Notes: generated by a model not told the origin, from the sequence alone. Counted from the first letter of the stretch, positions 19,317 to 29,155 are shown. The stretch: DNA of 32,278 nucleotides from Campylobacteraceae bacterium (GCA_019162915.1 JAFLKZ010000027.1:1-32278), one strand, 5' to 3'. Program-made: numbers and translations.

Positions 19317-20411
19317 TTGGATAGTTATGAATATACCGAGTTACTGAAAAAATTGACTACCAAAGTTGACAATATATCGCAAATTATTAAGCCAGAGCAG
19401 CTTCAAAAACGTCTCTTAGAGATAGAAGAGATGGAACAAGATCCTTCTTTTTGGAGTGATGCCAAAAGTGCTGGAGAAATTCAAAAAGAAAAAACTTCAC
19501 TGAATTCACTTTTTAATAGATACGCTAAAGCTAAAAATGTTGTGTATGATGCTGTGGATTTATATGAAATGGCCAATAGTGAAAATGATGAATCAACCAT
19601 TGAAGCACTCTATAAAGATGCTACAAATTTGGAAGACCATATCACTAATCTTGAAATAGCTATGATGCTCAGTGGAGAAAATGATGCCAATAATGCGATA
19701 GTTAGTATCCATCCAGGAGCGGGTGGTACTGAGAGTCAAGACTGGGCAAATATGTTGTACCGCATGTATTTACGATGGGCGGAGCGATGTGGGTTTAAAG
19801 TAGAAATTTTGGATTATCAAGAGGGTGATGAAGCGGGTATTAAAGATGTCAGTTTTATCGTGCGGGGTGAAAATGCTTATGGGTATATGAAAGTGGAAAA
19901 TGGCATTCATCGGTTGGTGCGCATTAGCCCTTTTGATGCCAATGCCAAGCGTCACACTTCTTTTAGCTCCGTAATGGTATCTCCTGAAGTAGATGATGAC
20001 ATCGATATCGAAATTTTGGATAAAGACATTCGTATCGATACCTATCGCTCAGGTGGTTCTGGTGGGCAGCATGTTAATAAAACAGATAGTGCCATACGTA
20101 TAACGCACATTGCAACAGGTATCGTCGCGCAGTGTCAAAACGATAGGTCACAGCATAAAAATAAAGCCTCTGCCATGAAGATGTTAAAGTCAAGACTCTA
20201 TGAATTAGAACTAGAAAAGCAACAAGCTGAAAAAGATGGTGTTGAAAAAAGTGAGATAGGCTGGGGACATCAGATAAGAAGTTACGTGATGGCTCCTTAT
20301 CAGCAAGTGAAAGATAACCGAAGCAATATTGCTTATTCGCAAGTGAATAATATTTTAGATGGTGATATTACAAAAATGATTGAAGATGTGCTTATTGCAC
20401 AAAAAAAATAA
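19317..20411 (+). CDS. prfB: Peptide chain release factor 2 (no programmed frameshift)
   Basis: SPF anticodon tripeptide ([15 protein letters not shown]) and [15 protein letters not shown]; single open frame from a TTG start. Confidence 0.95.
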   Translation: MDSYEYTELLKKLTTKVDNISQIIKPEQLQKRLLEIEEMEQDPSFWSDAKSAGEIQKEKTSLNSLFNRYAKAKNVVYDAVDLYEMANSENDESTIEALYKDATNLEDHITNLEIAMMLSGENDANNAIVSIHPGAGGTESQDWANMLYRMYLRWAERCGFKVEILDYQEGDEAGIKDVSFIVRGENAYGYMKVENGIHRLVRISPFDANAKRHTSFSSVMVSPEVDDDIDIEILDKDIRIDTYRSGGSGGQHVNKTDSAIRITHIATGIVAQCQNDRSQHKNKASAMKMLKSRLYELELEKQQAEKDGVEKSEIGWGHQIRSYVMAPYQQVKDNRSNIAYSQVNNILDGDITKMIEDVLIAQKK

Positions 20412-20422
20412 AAAGGAAAAAA

Positions 20423-20746
20423 ATGAGAAATGATGCTTTACTTACGCAACTCGGCTATACCGTTACCAAAAGTGCTCAAGCACAAATACAAAAAGTGATA
20501 GATAATACTTTTGGATTTGAACATGTAGAAAAACATCTTATTGCGTTGCATGATGCCCTTAAAGCGCATATTTCTTGCGTAGCGCTCTCAAGTAGTAAAG
20601 ATTACTTCAAGATTAAGAATGAAGCGATTGGTGATGAGATGAAGAATGAAGTGGCGGAAATGATTGCGCGATGGTCTCAAAAATATAAAATAGAAATAGA
20701 AAAAGTGCCGAATAAAAATACATATTATGTTAAAGGTTATAAATAA
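20423..20746 (+). CDS. Conserved hypothetical protein (107 aa)
   Basis: RBS AAAAGGAAAAAAATG, compact ORF tightly coupled to its neighbours. Confidence 0.75.
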   Translation: MRNDALLTQLGYTVTKSAQAQIQKVIDNTFGFEHVEKHLIALHDALKAHISCVALSSSKDYFKIKNEAIGDEMKNEVAEMIARWSQKYKIEIEKVPNKNTYYVKGYK

Positions 20747-22152
20747 TGTTAAAGATGAAATATTTAGTCATGATAGGTGTCGTGGTTACTGGTATCGCGA
20801 TTGCTCCTTTGTTAATTTCAAACAGTCTTGATGATAAGATGGAAGAGAATAAAGCAGTGCTTCAGAAAAATGGTTTTAGGCAAGAAATACTCAATAAAAG
20901 TGGCTATATAACAACGACACGAAATTTTAGCCTTGAAGTAGTAGATGCTACAAAAGCTAGAGATTTTCTTTTAGACAAATTAGTTGAAAAAAATGCACAA
21001 TACAAAGTCTTCGCACAGAGTCTTAAGATGGGCTCACAAGAAGATATAAATGAAGCTTTTAATGGGCTAAAATTTAAAGGCGAAATGGTGAATTCTAATT
21101 TTTCACCAAGCGACATCAAGATGAGTTTAGTGTTAGACAAACTTCCCTTAACCATGCAAAATGAACTTGCTCAAAATAAAGAAATTGGCGATACATTGTT
21201 ACCCCTTATCGCTAAAGGTGTTTTGGCTTTTGATATGACGTTTGGTAGTGGTGAATTTGTAGGAGATATGAAATTAAAAGATTTCAAATTAAGAGATATT
21301 AAAGAGCACATAAAGATCGAAGAAATTGCACTTGATATTGATACGCTCAACCATACGCTAAGTTTAAGCGAGAGTGGTGGCGTAGTTAATGGTCTATTTG
21401 GCATTGCAAAGCAAGACTTTGGTATTAAATCACCAACGTTTGAGATGAAAAGTCATTTGGAAAACCTCAAGTACAATTTTTCTTATAAAGATGATTTGAA
21501 TAATAATGGTACGTTTGAAGCTGGAAAATATGAGTTTGAAATGCTTGAACTTTACAGCAATATAAAATTTTCAGCAAGTAATATCAAAGCAATCAGTACC
21601 GTAGCAGATATTAATAAAGAGCTACATCTCAAAGGAGACTATGCTATCAATACCATTATGTTTATGAATGAAACAGATGATATTAAAGTCAATCAACTTC
21701 TTTTCAAGCTTTTCTTAAGAGGTATCAACAGTAGTACCATGAAGAAAATACAAAATGATTATAATTCCCTTGCGCTTGGAGCTGTTGCACCTAATGATCA
21801 AGCGATAATTGATGATTTTGTAGCACTTATCAATAATGGTGTCAAGCTTGACCTAAGCATCGCACTGAAGGGACTTAGTGGAACACTTAATCTCAAAGAT
21901 GTTGCGGTAGATATAAATATTGAAGTTGCTAAAAATACTTATACAGATAAACAGAGTCCTTTGGAAATTTTAAACTTTTTAGATATCTCTTCTCATGTTA
22001 AAATACATAAAGATGATAAAAAAACACTTGAAGAATTAAACATGGCAACACCTGAAGATTTTGCGAATGGCAAGGTTGAAGGCGATTTCTTTGTTTATGA
22101 TATTGCGATGAAAAATGGCACAGTGAGTGTTAATGGTAAGCCAGTACAATGA
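20746..22152 (+). CDS. DUF945 (YdgA-like) family protein
   Basis: N-terminal TM anchor, long beta-rich region, GVLAFDMTFGSGEFVGDMKLKDF and AIALKG-type repeats typical of DUF945; start overlaps the previous stop (TAATG). Confidence 0.7.
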   Translation: MLKMKYLVMIGVVVTGIAIAPLLISNSLDDKMEENKAVLQKNGFRQEILNKSGYITTTRNFSLEVVDATKARDFLLDKLVEKNAQYKVFAQSLKMGSQEDINEAFNGLKFKGEMVNSNFSPSDIKMSLVLDKLPLTMQNELAQNKEIGDTLLPLIAKGVLAFDMTFGSGEFVGDMKLKDFKLRDIKEHIKIEEIALDIDTLNHTLSLSESGGVVNGLFGIAKQDFGIKSPTFEMKSHLENLKYNFSYKDDLNNNGTFEAGKYEFEMLELYSNIKFSASNIKAISTVADINKELHLKGDYAINTIMFMNETDDIKVNQLLFKLFLRGINSSTMKKIQNDYNSLALGAVAPNDQAIIDDFVALINNGVKLDLSIALKGLSGTLNLKDVAVDINIEVAKNTYTDKQSPLEILNFLDISSHVKIHKDDKKTLEELNMATPEDFANGKVEGDFFVYDIAMKNGTVSVNGKPVQ

Positions 22153-22178
22153 GATTAGACAATGCCTAATCTTTTTTT
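22152..22178 (+). terminator. Terminator-like hairpin spanning the EI24 gene start codon
   Basis: AGATTAG-ACAATGC-CTAATCT followed by TTTTTT; the ATG (22162) is in the loop. Confidence 0.5.
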
Positions 22179-22896
22179 AGCGTCCCTTGGAGATTTTTTC
22201 TCTCCAAGGGTTTTGCTTGTCACTCTTGTCTCTTTTATTGTGACGATAGTTTTTTTTATCGTGTGTCTTTTTTTTCTTTTTGGAAGTATTGAGTTTTTTG
22301 CGCAGTGGTTTGTTGGGATGATGAATGGTTTTGAACATACGATAGAGCAAAATTGGCTTTTGAGTTTCATCTCCTTGATTTTTATTACCAAAGCAATTGT
22401 CGGTATTTTGGTCTTTTTTACTTCTTTTATCGTTGTTTATTATCTTTTTCTGATGGTTTATTCTTTGATTGTAGGATTGTTTTGTAGTTACTTTATCAAC
22501 GAAATCGGGCAAAAATATTATCCCGATGTGGAACGAAGTGGCATCAACTTTTTTACTAATCTTTTTTTGATTGCCAAAACTTTTTTAGTAGGCGCACTTT
22601 TGTTTTTGGTGTTATCTCCTTTAGCGTTTATTCCTCTTTTAAACTTAGCACTTTTCTTTCCTATTTACTATATTTTTCACAAAATGCTGGTACTGGATGT
22701 AGCTTCGGTTATTAATTCGAGTGCAGAGTATGGGAAGATAAAAAAAGACAACGGTGGTGAGCTCAAAGGCATCACACTGATATTCTTTGCATTGACGATT
22801 ATTCCTATCGTGGGTGTTTTGATTTACCCTTTGTATGTGATCGTCATGAGTCACTTTATCTTTCGCAAAACACGAGATTTAAGAAGTAGGGCGTAG
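22162..22896 (+). CDS. EI24-domain (CysZ-like) integral membrane protein
   Basis: MPNLFLASLGDFFSPRVLLVTLVSFIVTIVFFIV...; multiple TM helices, FINEIGQKYYPDVERSG and LNLALFFPIYYIFHKMLVLDVAS. Confidence 0.75.
   Translation: MPNLFLASLGDFFSPRVLLVTLVSFIVTIVFFIVCLFFLFGSIEFFAQWFVGMMNGFEHTIEQNWLLSFISLIFITKAIVGILVFFTSFIVVYYLFLMVYSLIVGLFCSYFINEIGQKYYPDVERSGINFFTNLFLIAKTFLVGALLFLVLSPLAFIPLLNLALFFPIYYIFHKMLVLDVASVINSSAEYGKIKKDNGGELKGITLIFFALTIIPIVGVLIYPLYVIVMSHFIFRKTRDLRSRA
22184..22214 (+). terminator. Second terminator-like hairpin inside the EI24 coding sequence
   Basis: CCCTTGGAGA-TTTTTTC-TCTCCAAGGG followed by TTTT; perfect 10-bp stem. Confidence 0.45.
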
Positions 22897-23382
22897 TTCA
22901 AATATGCCTTTTTGTCTATTTTTATAGATAACATCATGCGTGGCAACAAGTCCGTGCATGGCAATGTAGATACCCTTTTTTCCCCTTACATGTAAATCTC
23001 CTAGCGCCATAGAAAGATTAGCCGTAGCTTCTATCCCATCGATGCTAAAAGGCACCATAGCACCCGTTAATGTGATAACTTTATCCTTTACATGTAAATC
23101 CAAAAATGACGCGGTAATATCCATCGTATCGGTACCGTGCACGATAAGGACTTTTTTAAATCCTTTTTTTTGAATAGTTTGTAACATCAACAGTCTATCC
23201 TCATCATTCATCTCCAAGCTATCTTTGTGGATGATATTGATGATTTCATACGGATAGTTATAAAAGTAGCACAAGATAGACTCTAGTGCACGTCCTTCTT
23301 TGGGAATTTCAAGTTCTCCTTTGAGAGGATTGTATACTTTGTTAAATGTACCGCCAGTGTTGATGATAAGGGTCTTTTCCAT
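22879..23382 (-). CDS. Short asparaginase-domain protein (N-terminal domain only, 167 aa)
   Basis: LIINTGGTFNKVYNP and VLIVHGTDTMDITA, VITLTGAMVPF match the type I/II asparaginase N-domain; the C-terminal domain is absent. Confidence 0.85.
   Translation of the reverse strand: MEKTLIINTGGTFNKVYNPLKGELEIPKEGRALESILCYFYNYPYEIINIIHKDSLEMNDEDRLLMLQTIQKKGFKKVLIVHGTDTMDITASFLDLHVKDKVITLTGAMVPFSIDGIEATANLSMALGDLHVRGKKGIYIAMHGLVATHDVIYKNRQKGIFELRPTS
23087..23098. repeat. TTTACATGTAAA palindrome (exact), in the asparaginase-like gene
   Basis: Exact 12-mer read as L-H-V-K on the minus strand. Confidence 0.9.
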
Positions 23383-23384
23383 GG

Positions 23385-25016
23385 TTATACTTTTTGGTGA
23401 ATTTGGATAGATTTGGGTTCAAAAAGTTCTTGCGCTCTTTGGATAAAAGGGTCATTCAAAATCTCTTTGGCATCTATCTCTCTTTTTTCTGCTGAGATGT
23501 GACCTGCCACACAACTCTCTGTATTGGCACCTTCTTGATTAAATTCTTCATTTTCTATCATAGAAGAGGTCTCTTCATTGGCATGTAACTCTGCTTCTTG
23601 CATTTGTTCATCTATTTCATTAAGCGGTGGCGTACTTTTGAGTATCTTTATCTTGGCTTCTAGTCCAAATATCTCTTGAACAAAATGTTTGATGATGCTT
23701 GAGCTATTTTTGAGAGTCTTACTATCTTCATCTAAGGCACTCGAACTGAGGCTTAAAAGGTCATCTTCAAAACTAATCAAACGAATATTTTTTTCAAAAC
23801 ACTCGCCTAAGGCAGCATTTCTATCATAAAGTTTTTCACTTAGTTTTTGAAAATTTTGTTTACATGTAACGCTATTTGTGTTTACATGTAAAGTTTCTAT
23901 CTCCTCTTTTACGGAAGCATTGCTGGATAAAGAGGCGGAGGGAATTCTAAATTTTTCACTCTCAAGGGAGTCTATCATCTCTTCTATAGTTTTGATATGC
24001 GTTGCTTCAATCATCTTAAAAAAGAGCAAACTCAGTACAAAACCATTGTCTGCATTGATAAAAAGAAGATTTTTTGATTCGCTGAGGATTTTGAAAAATC
24101 GCTCATAAAGTAGGGTTGAAAACCTTCTATCTTGCTCAAAAAACGCATTTTTAAGATAAGCGATAAGTTCATCAACGACGATTTCACACTCATAACTTTC
24201 TAACTCTTTGATGATGTGGATAAGTTTCGCTTTATCGCCACTCAAAATGGCACTAAAAATAGTTTCAAGCTGATTAGGGTCAAGAAGTCCTAACATAGAG
24301 GCAACACTTTGAGGGGTGATGTAGCCTTTTGAAAAGATAATGGATTGGTCAACCAGTGTCAAGGTATCGCGAAGAGACCCTCCACCGGCACGACTTAGCA
24401 TATCGAGAGCTTCTTTTTCGTATTCGACATTTTCAAGGTTCAAAATGTGGCAAAGATGGTTGACTACGTCGATAGTTTTAATTTGTTTAAAGCGAAAATG
24501 TTGCGTTCTTGAGAGAATCGTCGCTGGCAGTTTCAGAGGATCTGTTGTTGCTAGGATAAATTTGACATAAGGTGGCGGCTCTTCTAGTGTTTTCAAAAGC
24601 GCATTAAAAGCTGAAGGAGTTAGCATATGAACTTCATCAATGATAAAGATTTTAAACCTGGCACTACTAGGTTTGTATTTGGTGTTTTCAATCAAATCTC
24701 GAATATCATCAATGCCACGGTTAGATGCTGCGTCCATCTCGATAATATCGATGTGGCGGTTTTCATTCGCACTTAAACATTGCTCGCATACTTCGCAGGG
24801 ATTTGCCGTAGGACCTTTATCGCAGACTAATGCTTTGGCAAAAATTCTGGCAGTTGATGTTTTTCCACTGCCTCTAAGACCTGAAAAAAGGTAAGCATGA
24901 GAGAGTCTGTTTTGGGTTAAAGCTAAAGTAAGTGTTTGTGTAACTGACTCTTGACCTATAAGTTTATCGAATGATGATGGGCGATATTTGAGTGCTAGAA
25001 CTTGCGACACGGGCAA
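23385..25016 (-). CDS. dnaX: DNA polymerase III subunit gamma/tau
   Basis: LALKYRPSSFDKLIGQESVTQTL, HAYLFSGLRGSGKTSTARIFAKAL, zinc site CDKGPTANPCEVCEQC, IDEVHMLTPSAFNALLKTLEEPP. Confidence 0.96.
   Translation of the reverse strand: MPVSQVLALKYRPSSFDKLIGQESVTQTLTLALTQNRLSHAYLFSGLRGSGKTSTARIFAKALVCDKGPTANPCEVCEQCLSANENRHIDIIEMDAASNRGIDDIRDLIENTKYKPSSARFKIFIIDEVHMLTPSAFNALLKTLEEPPPYVKFILATTDPLKLPATILSRTQHFRFKQIKTIDVVNHLCHILNLENVEYEKEALDMLSRAGGGSLRDTLTLVDQSIIFSKGYITPQSVASMLGLLDPNQLETIFSAILSGDKAKLIHIIKELESYECEIVVDELIAYLKNAFFEQDRRFSTLLYERFFKILSESKNLLFINADNGFVLSLLFFKMIEATHIKTIEEMIDSLESEKFRIPSASLSSNASVKEEIETLHVNTNSVTCKQNFQKLSEKLYDRNAALGECFEKNIRLISFEDDLLSLSSSALDEDSKTLKNSSSIIKHFVQEIFGLEAKIKILKSTPPLNEIDEQMQEAELHANEETSSMIENEEFNQEGANTESCVAGHISAEKREIDAKEILNDPFIQRAQELFEPKSIQIHQKV
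23881..23892. repeat. TTTACATGTAAA palindrome (exact), in dnaX
   Basis: Exact 12-mer read as L-H-V-N; a one-mismatch copy lies at 23859-23870. Confidence 0.9.
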
Positions 25017-25025
25017 ACCTTAGTT

Positions 25026-25916
25026 TTAATTTGTAGTCAATTTTACACTATTTTTGTTGATAAGTCCAACGGCGAGAGTGCAGATAACGCCTCCGATAAT
25101 GGTAGAGAGTTTGGGAATTTCATCTAGGATTAAAAAACTTCCAAGAATGGCAGTGGCTGGGACTAAAAAGATAAATGAACTGGCAATGGCAGAACCCAAA
25201 ACGGTAGATGCTTTAAAATAGATAGTCGTTGCAATCGCCGTTACGATAACGGAGATGAAAAACATATTAATCCAAAACGTAAAACCAAAGAAGAAAGAGT
25301 TGTAAACCTCCATTTTATCGGCAAGGAAAAAACTCACTATCGTAGTGCACAGATAGATATAGAAGCTAAAGGTTAAAACAGGCAGATGCGTTTTCCCTCC
25401 CGCACTAGAGAGTGTTAAAAAAGACCACAAAAGTGCTGCAATGAGAAAAAAGAGATTGCCTCCTTGCAAAAGGCTTACCATATCAACTTCCCATAGTCTG
25501 ATAATCAATCCTCCACCGATAAGCGCCATCAAAAGCCCCAACATCTGATACGTGCTAAAACCTTTTTTGGAGATAAGCGCTACGATAAAAAAAGTCAAAA
25601 TAGGGTTCAGGGTAGTGACAAGAACACCGCCCAATCCTGATAATCCATAGCGCAAACCTAAAAAGAAAAAGAGATTGTATGTGAGGATAAAAAATGTGCC
25701 AAGTGCTATGTATTTGAGACCTTGTAGTGAGAATTTAAAACTTTGTTTAAAGTAGAACATCAAAGGTATCATGCCCAGTGTGGTGAGAAAAAAGCGCCAA
25801 AAGAGAAGTGTGTATTCTCCTGCAAACCTAGTGACTATTTTAGCAGTGGGCCATGAAAGACCCCATAAAACCATGGCAAAAATAAGGAGGAGAATAAAGT
25901 TTTTATTTTTTGCCAT
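25026..25916 (-). CDS. DMT-superfamily (EamA) transporter
   Basis: About 10 TM segments; MVLWGLSWPTAKIVTRFAGEYTLLFWRFFLTT and GLSGLGGVLVTTLNPILTFFIVALI. Confidence 0.9.
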   Translation of the reverse strand: MAKNKNFILLLIFAMVLWGLSWPTAKIVTRFAGEYTLLFWRFFLTTLGMIPLMFYFKQSFKFSLQGLKYIALGTFFILTYNLFFFLGLRYGLSGLGGVLVTTLNPILTFFIVALISKKGFSTYQMLGLLMALIGGGLIIRLWEVDMVSLLQGGNLFFLIAALLWSFLTLSSAGGKTHLPVLTFSFYIYLCTTIVSFFLADKMEVYNSFFFGFTFWINMFFISVIVTAIATTIYFKASTVLGSAIASSFIFLVPATAILGSFLILDEIPKLSTIIGGVICTLAVGLINKNSVKLTTN

Positions 25917-25920
25917 AGTC

Positions 25921-25932
25921 TTTACATGTAAA
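25921..25932. repeat. TTTACATGTAAA palindrome (exact), between rho and the EamA gene
   Basis: Exact 12-mer in the 24-bp intergenic gap. Confidence 0.9.
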
Positions 25933-25940
25933 GGAAGTTA

Positions 25941-27299
25941 TCAATCGTTCATGATTGATAAAAGCTCTTCATTATCCTTTGTTTTTAGCATTTTTGCATA
26001 GAGGAATTTAAGTGCTTCAATATCTTCCATTTGGCTAATGGCACTACGCAATGCCCATATTTTTTGAAGATTTTCAGGGCTAAGAAGAAGTTCTTCTTTT
26101 CTTGTGGCTGATTTCATGATGTTAATAGCAGGGTAAATTCTTCTATCGGAGATATTTCGGTCAAGCACGATTTCACTATTGCCCGTTCCTTTAAATTCTT
26201 CAAAGATAACTTCATCCATACGACTTCCTGTCTCTACCAATGCCGTTGAAATGATAGTCAAACTTCCACCAAATTCGATATTTCTAGCAGCTCCAAAAAA
26301 GCGTTTTGGTTTATGAAGTGCATTCGCATCCACACCACCGCTGAGTACTTTTCCGCTTGATGGGGTTACGGTATTGTAAGCACGTGCAAGTCGGGTGATG
26401 GAGTCTAGTAAAATGATGACATCTTTGCCCATTTCAACGCGGCGTTTTGCTTTTTCGATGACAAGATTGGCAACACGAACATGGTTTGATGCTGGCATAT
26501 CAAAGGTTGAGCTATAAACTTCACCTTGAACACTTCGTTGCATGTCCGTCACTTCTTCAGGGCGCTCATCAATGAGTAAAACAATGAGTTCTACTTCAGG
26601 ATGATTGCGTGAAATTCCATGTGCTAACTCTTTCATAAGCTCTGTTTTACCACTTCTTGGAGGGGCAACGATAAGTCCACGCTGTCCTTTGCCTAAAGGC
26701 GTAAAGAGATCAAGTGCACGACCGGTTATTTTCATGGTGTCGTATTCGAGTTTTATTTTATCAGTAGGATAAAGAGGGGTTAAGTTTTCAAAAAGAGGTC
26801 TTTTTTTGCTCTCACCCATAGGGAGATAATTAATGGCTTCTATTTTTAAAAGCGCGTAGTAACGTTCTTGATCTTTGGGTGGACGTACTTGTCCTGTGAC
26901 GATATCGCCTGTTCGAAGTGCGAATTTTTTGACTTGGGTACTACTAACATACGCATCATTAGCACTATCTGAAAAGTTAGCATCGGTTGCTCTTAAAAAT
27001 CCATAACCCTCTCCAGCGATCTCTAAAATTCCCGTAAAAAGAATAAATCCACCTTGGTTAACTTGTGATTTAAGAATTTCAAACATCAAATCTTGGCGTT
27101 TAAGTTCATTAGGATTTTCAATGCCCAGTTCCGTTGCAATCTCTAAAAGTCTATCCAAAGGAGTAACACGCAAACCTTCAATTTTATAACCCTCAACTGG
27201 TACGTGTGTTCTTGATTTTGAGTGGTGGTTTGTTTTTGCTGGAGTGCTTGGTTGGGTATTGCCGTTTGGATTGCCGTTAGATGGAGTGTTTCCGCTCAT
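25941..27299 (-). CDS. rho: Transcription termination factor Rho
   Basis: [22 protein letters not shown] Walker [58 protein letters not shown] open to 27371; ATG 27299 has AAGAAGG upstream. Confidence 0.96.
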   Translation of the reverse strand: MSGNTPSNGNPNGNTQPSTPAKTNHHSKSRTHVPVEGYKIEGLRVTPLDRLLEIATELGIENPNELKRQDLMFEILKSQVNQGGFILFTGILEIAGEGYGFLRATDANFSDSANDAYVSSTQVKKFALRTGDIVTGQVRPPKDQERYYALLKIEAINYLPMGESKKRPLFENLTPLYPTDKIKLEYDTMKITGRALDLFTPLGKGQRGLIVAPPRSGKTELMKELAHGISRNHPEVELIVLLIDERPEEVTDMQRSVQGEVYSSTFDMPASNHVRVANLVIEKAKRRVEMGKDVIILLDSITRLARAYNTVTPSSGKVLSGGVDANALHKPKRFFGAARNIEFGGSLTIISTALVETGSRMDEVIFEEFKGTGNSEIVLDRNISDRRIYPAINIMKSATRKEELLLSPENLQKIWALRSAISQMEDIEALKFLYAKMLKTKDNEELLSIMND

Positions 27300-27513
27300 T
27301 TTGCCTTCTTTTAATGTGAAATTATCGTTCATGAAGCTTAGTTTTCTCTTGATTTTGAGTAAAGTGTTCAAAGAGATAGAATTGCCTGAGTCGATTTTGA
27401 GTTGTTTTAAGTAGTTATAGCGTTATTTTATTGAAAGCAGAAGAATTTGTCAAGTGAAGCTAAAGGCAAAGAAGATAAAATAAGGTCAAAATATCTCGTA
27501 AAAAAGTTGAAAA

Positions 27514-28200
27514 ATGAATGATTTAGTACATTTAGCAATTATCATGGATGGAAATGGAAGATGGGCGACAAGGCAAAATAAAGAACGCTCTTACGGACAT
27601 AAAGAAGGTACCAAAAATGTGAGAGAAATAACCAAATACGCTTCTAAAATGGGCATAAAATATCTAAGCCTCTATGCATTTAGTACTGAAAACTGGAATC
27701 GTCCTAAAGCAGAAGTTGCCATACTGATGAAACTACTTTCAAAATTTTTAAAAACAGAAATGGTGATGCTTAGCGAAAATAATATTAAATTTGATGTGAT
27801 AGGCGATATGAGTAAATTTTCCACTTCTTTACAAAATGAGATAGCCAACGCCAAAGAGATGACCAAACACTGCACGGGTATGACACAAGTAATCGCCATT
27901 AATTACGGCGGACAAGATGAAATTATTCGAGCTATTAATAAAGCTACTCAAAAGCATGAAAAGATTACCAAAGAGATACTTGAAGAGTTTTTAGACACAG
28001 CAGGCATGCCGCCTGTGGATGTTCTTATACGAACAGGAGGCGATTATCGACTTTCCAATTTTTTATTATGGCAGTCTGCATATGCAGAGCTTTTTTTCAC
28101 AAAAACGCTTTGGCCAGAGTTTTCCTCCGGCGAACTTGAAGCGATTGTTTCAGAGTATATGAGTACGGAAAGAAGATTTGGTGGAGTTGTGGGGAATTGA
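27514..28200 (+). CDS. uppS: Undecaprenyl diphosphate synthase
   Basis: HLAIIMDGNGRWATRQNKERSYGHKEGT, YLSLYAFSTENWNRP, DVLIRTGGDYRLSNFLLWQSAYAELFF, ERRFGG at C-terminus. Confidence 0.95.
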   Translation: MNDLVHLAIIMDGNGRWATRQNKERSYGHKEGTKNVREITKYASKMGIKYLSLYAFSTENWNRPKAEVAILMKLLSKFLKTEMVMLSENNIKFDVIGDMSKFSTSLQNEIANAKEMTKHCTGMTQVIAINYGGQDEIIRAINKATQKHEKITKEILEEFLDTAGMPPVDVLIRTGGDYRLSNFLLWQSAYAELFFTKTLWPEFSSGELEAIVSEYMSTERRFGGVVGN

Positions 28201-28552
28201 ACCCCAGTCCAAAAATAGCCACCTATGACGTCTACATGCTTAGATATTGTTGATAGTTTTTAATCTTGCTTCGTACGACAATCAGAAAACTACGCAAGAC
28301 GAGCCTTTAACTTCACTACATGTAAAGGCGTTCATGTAGTATATCTATCATTGCTATGATACTTCCCAATCCTCCTTAGATAGCATTAAAGGGGGAAGCA
28401 GTCCGCTATTTGTTAAACTTACGCTACAGCGTAAGCAGGACGATAGTTACTGTTGTTAGCAGTTATTGTTTGAAGGTTTTGTAACGAAAGGCCCTCACTT
28501 CCGACATGCAGCCATAAGCTAACACTACTCCTGTCGAAGCCATGTCAACCCC
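28179..28552 (-). ncRNA. ssrA: tmRNA (SsrA)
   Basis: Reverse complement: 5' GGGGUUGACAUGGCUUCGACAGG; 3' GGGGUUCAAUUCCCC-ACAACUCCACCA with encoded CCA; acceptor GGGGUUG/CAACUCC; tag reading frame GCU AAC AAC AGU AAC UAU CGU CCU GCU UAC GCU GUA GCG UAA = ANNSNYRPAYAVA (28419-28460). Confidence 0.95.
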
Positions 28553-28602
28553 ATAAAAACAGTGTAATTTTACCATATAAAACCATTTTTAGCAAATTTT
28601 GT

Positions 28603-28608
28603 TATAAT
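28603..28608 (+). promoter_or_regulatory. Putative -10 box (TATAAT) for downstream lipoprotein
   Basis: TTTTGTTATAATTGC 26 bp upstream of the TTG start at 28634. Confidence 0.5.
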
Positions 28609-28633
28609 TGCTTAAATTAAATGAGGAATATCG

Positions 28634-29155
28634 TTGAAAAAATTAATATCGTACAGTGTGAAATTATCGTTTTTATTTGCTTTTTTTATGGTTATGCAAG
28701 GATGTGCAGCAAAATCACCAGTCCCTGAAGCCAATACTCAAAATCTTTCCAAAGAGCAACAAGCAAGTTATGAAACCAAAAATCCAAAACTTTCCAACTT
28801 AGTAGGCAAAAATTACGTTAAAGGTATCGTTACGGCACTTAACCGTGAAAGTTCTAGTCAAACATGGAATTATGTGATAGAAGGCGTTGATACGACCAAT
28901 GGAAAGCTACCATATGTTAACTTTAACAATAAAACCGTGCTTGCAAATGAAGGCGACCTTGTTCATGCTTCATTCGATGGAAATAAATTGACGCAGATGT
29001 TAGTTATCAAAGAAGGATATTTTAAAGGTGGAAAGCGTCAAGAAGTTGTGCCTATACCTAAAAAAAGTAATTTAGGTGAAAAAACAGCTACCAAAAGAGA
29101 TAAAGCGCATCAAATTTTAGCAGTACCACAAGAAGAGTCGATTAGACTCAATTAA
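28634..29155 (+). CDS. Putative lipoprotein (173 aa)
   Basis: Signal peptide with FMVMQGCAAKS lipobox; GAGGAATATCG RBS; TTG start. Confidence 0.8.
   Translation: MKKLISYSVKLSFLFAFFMVMQGCAAKSPVPEANTQNLSKEQQASYETKNPKLSNLVGKNYVKGIVTALNRESSSQTWNYVIEGVDTTNGKLPYVNFNNKTVLANEGDLVHASFDGNKLTQMLVIKEGYFKGGKRQEVVPIPKKSNLGEKTATKRDKAHQILAVPQEESIRLN

Noticed and set aside
19317-20411. Possible programmed frameshift in prfB
   Set aside because: The RF2 reading frame is continuous from the TTG start; no in-frame early UGA with a CUU UGA C slip site.
23385-25016. Possible dnaX programmed frameshift making gamma
   Set aside because: No clear A-rich slippery heptamer with a following stop was evident by eye, so not claimed; the full-length frame is open.
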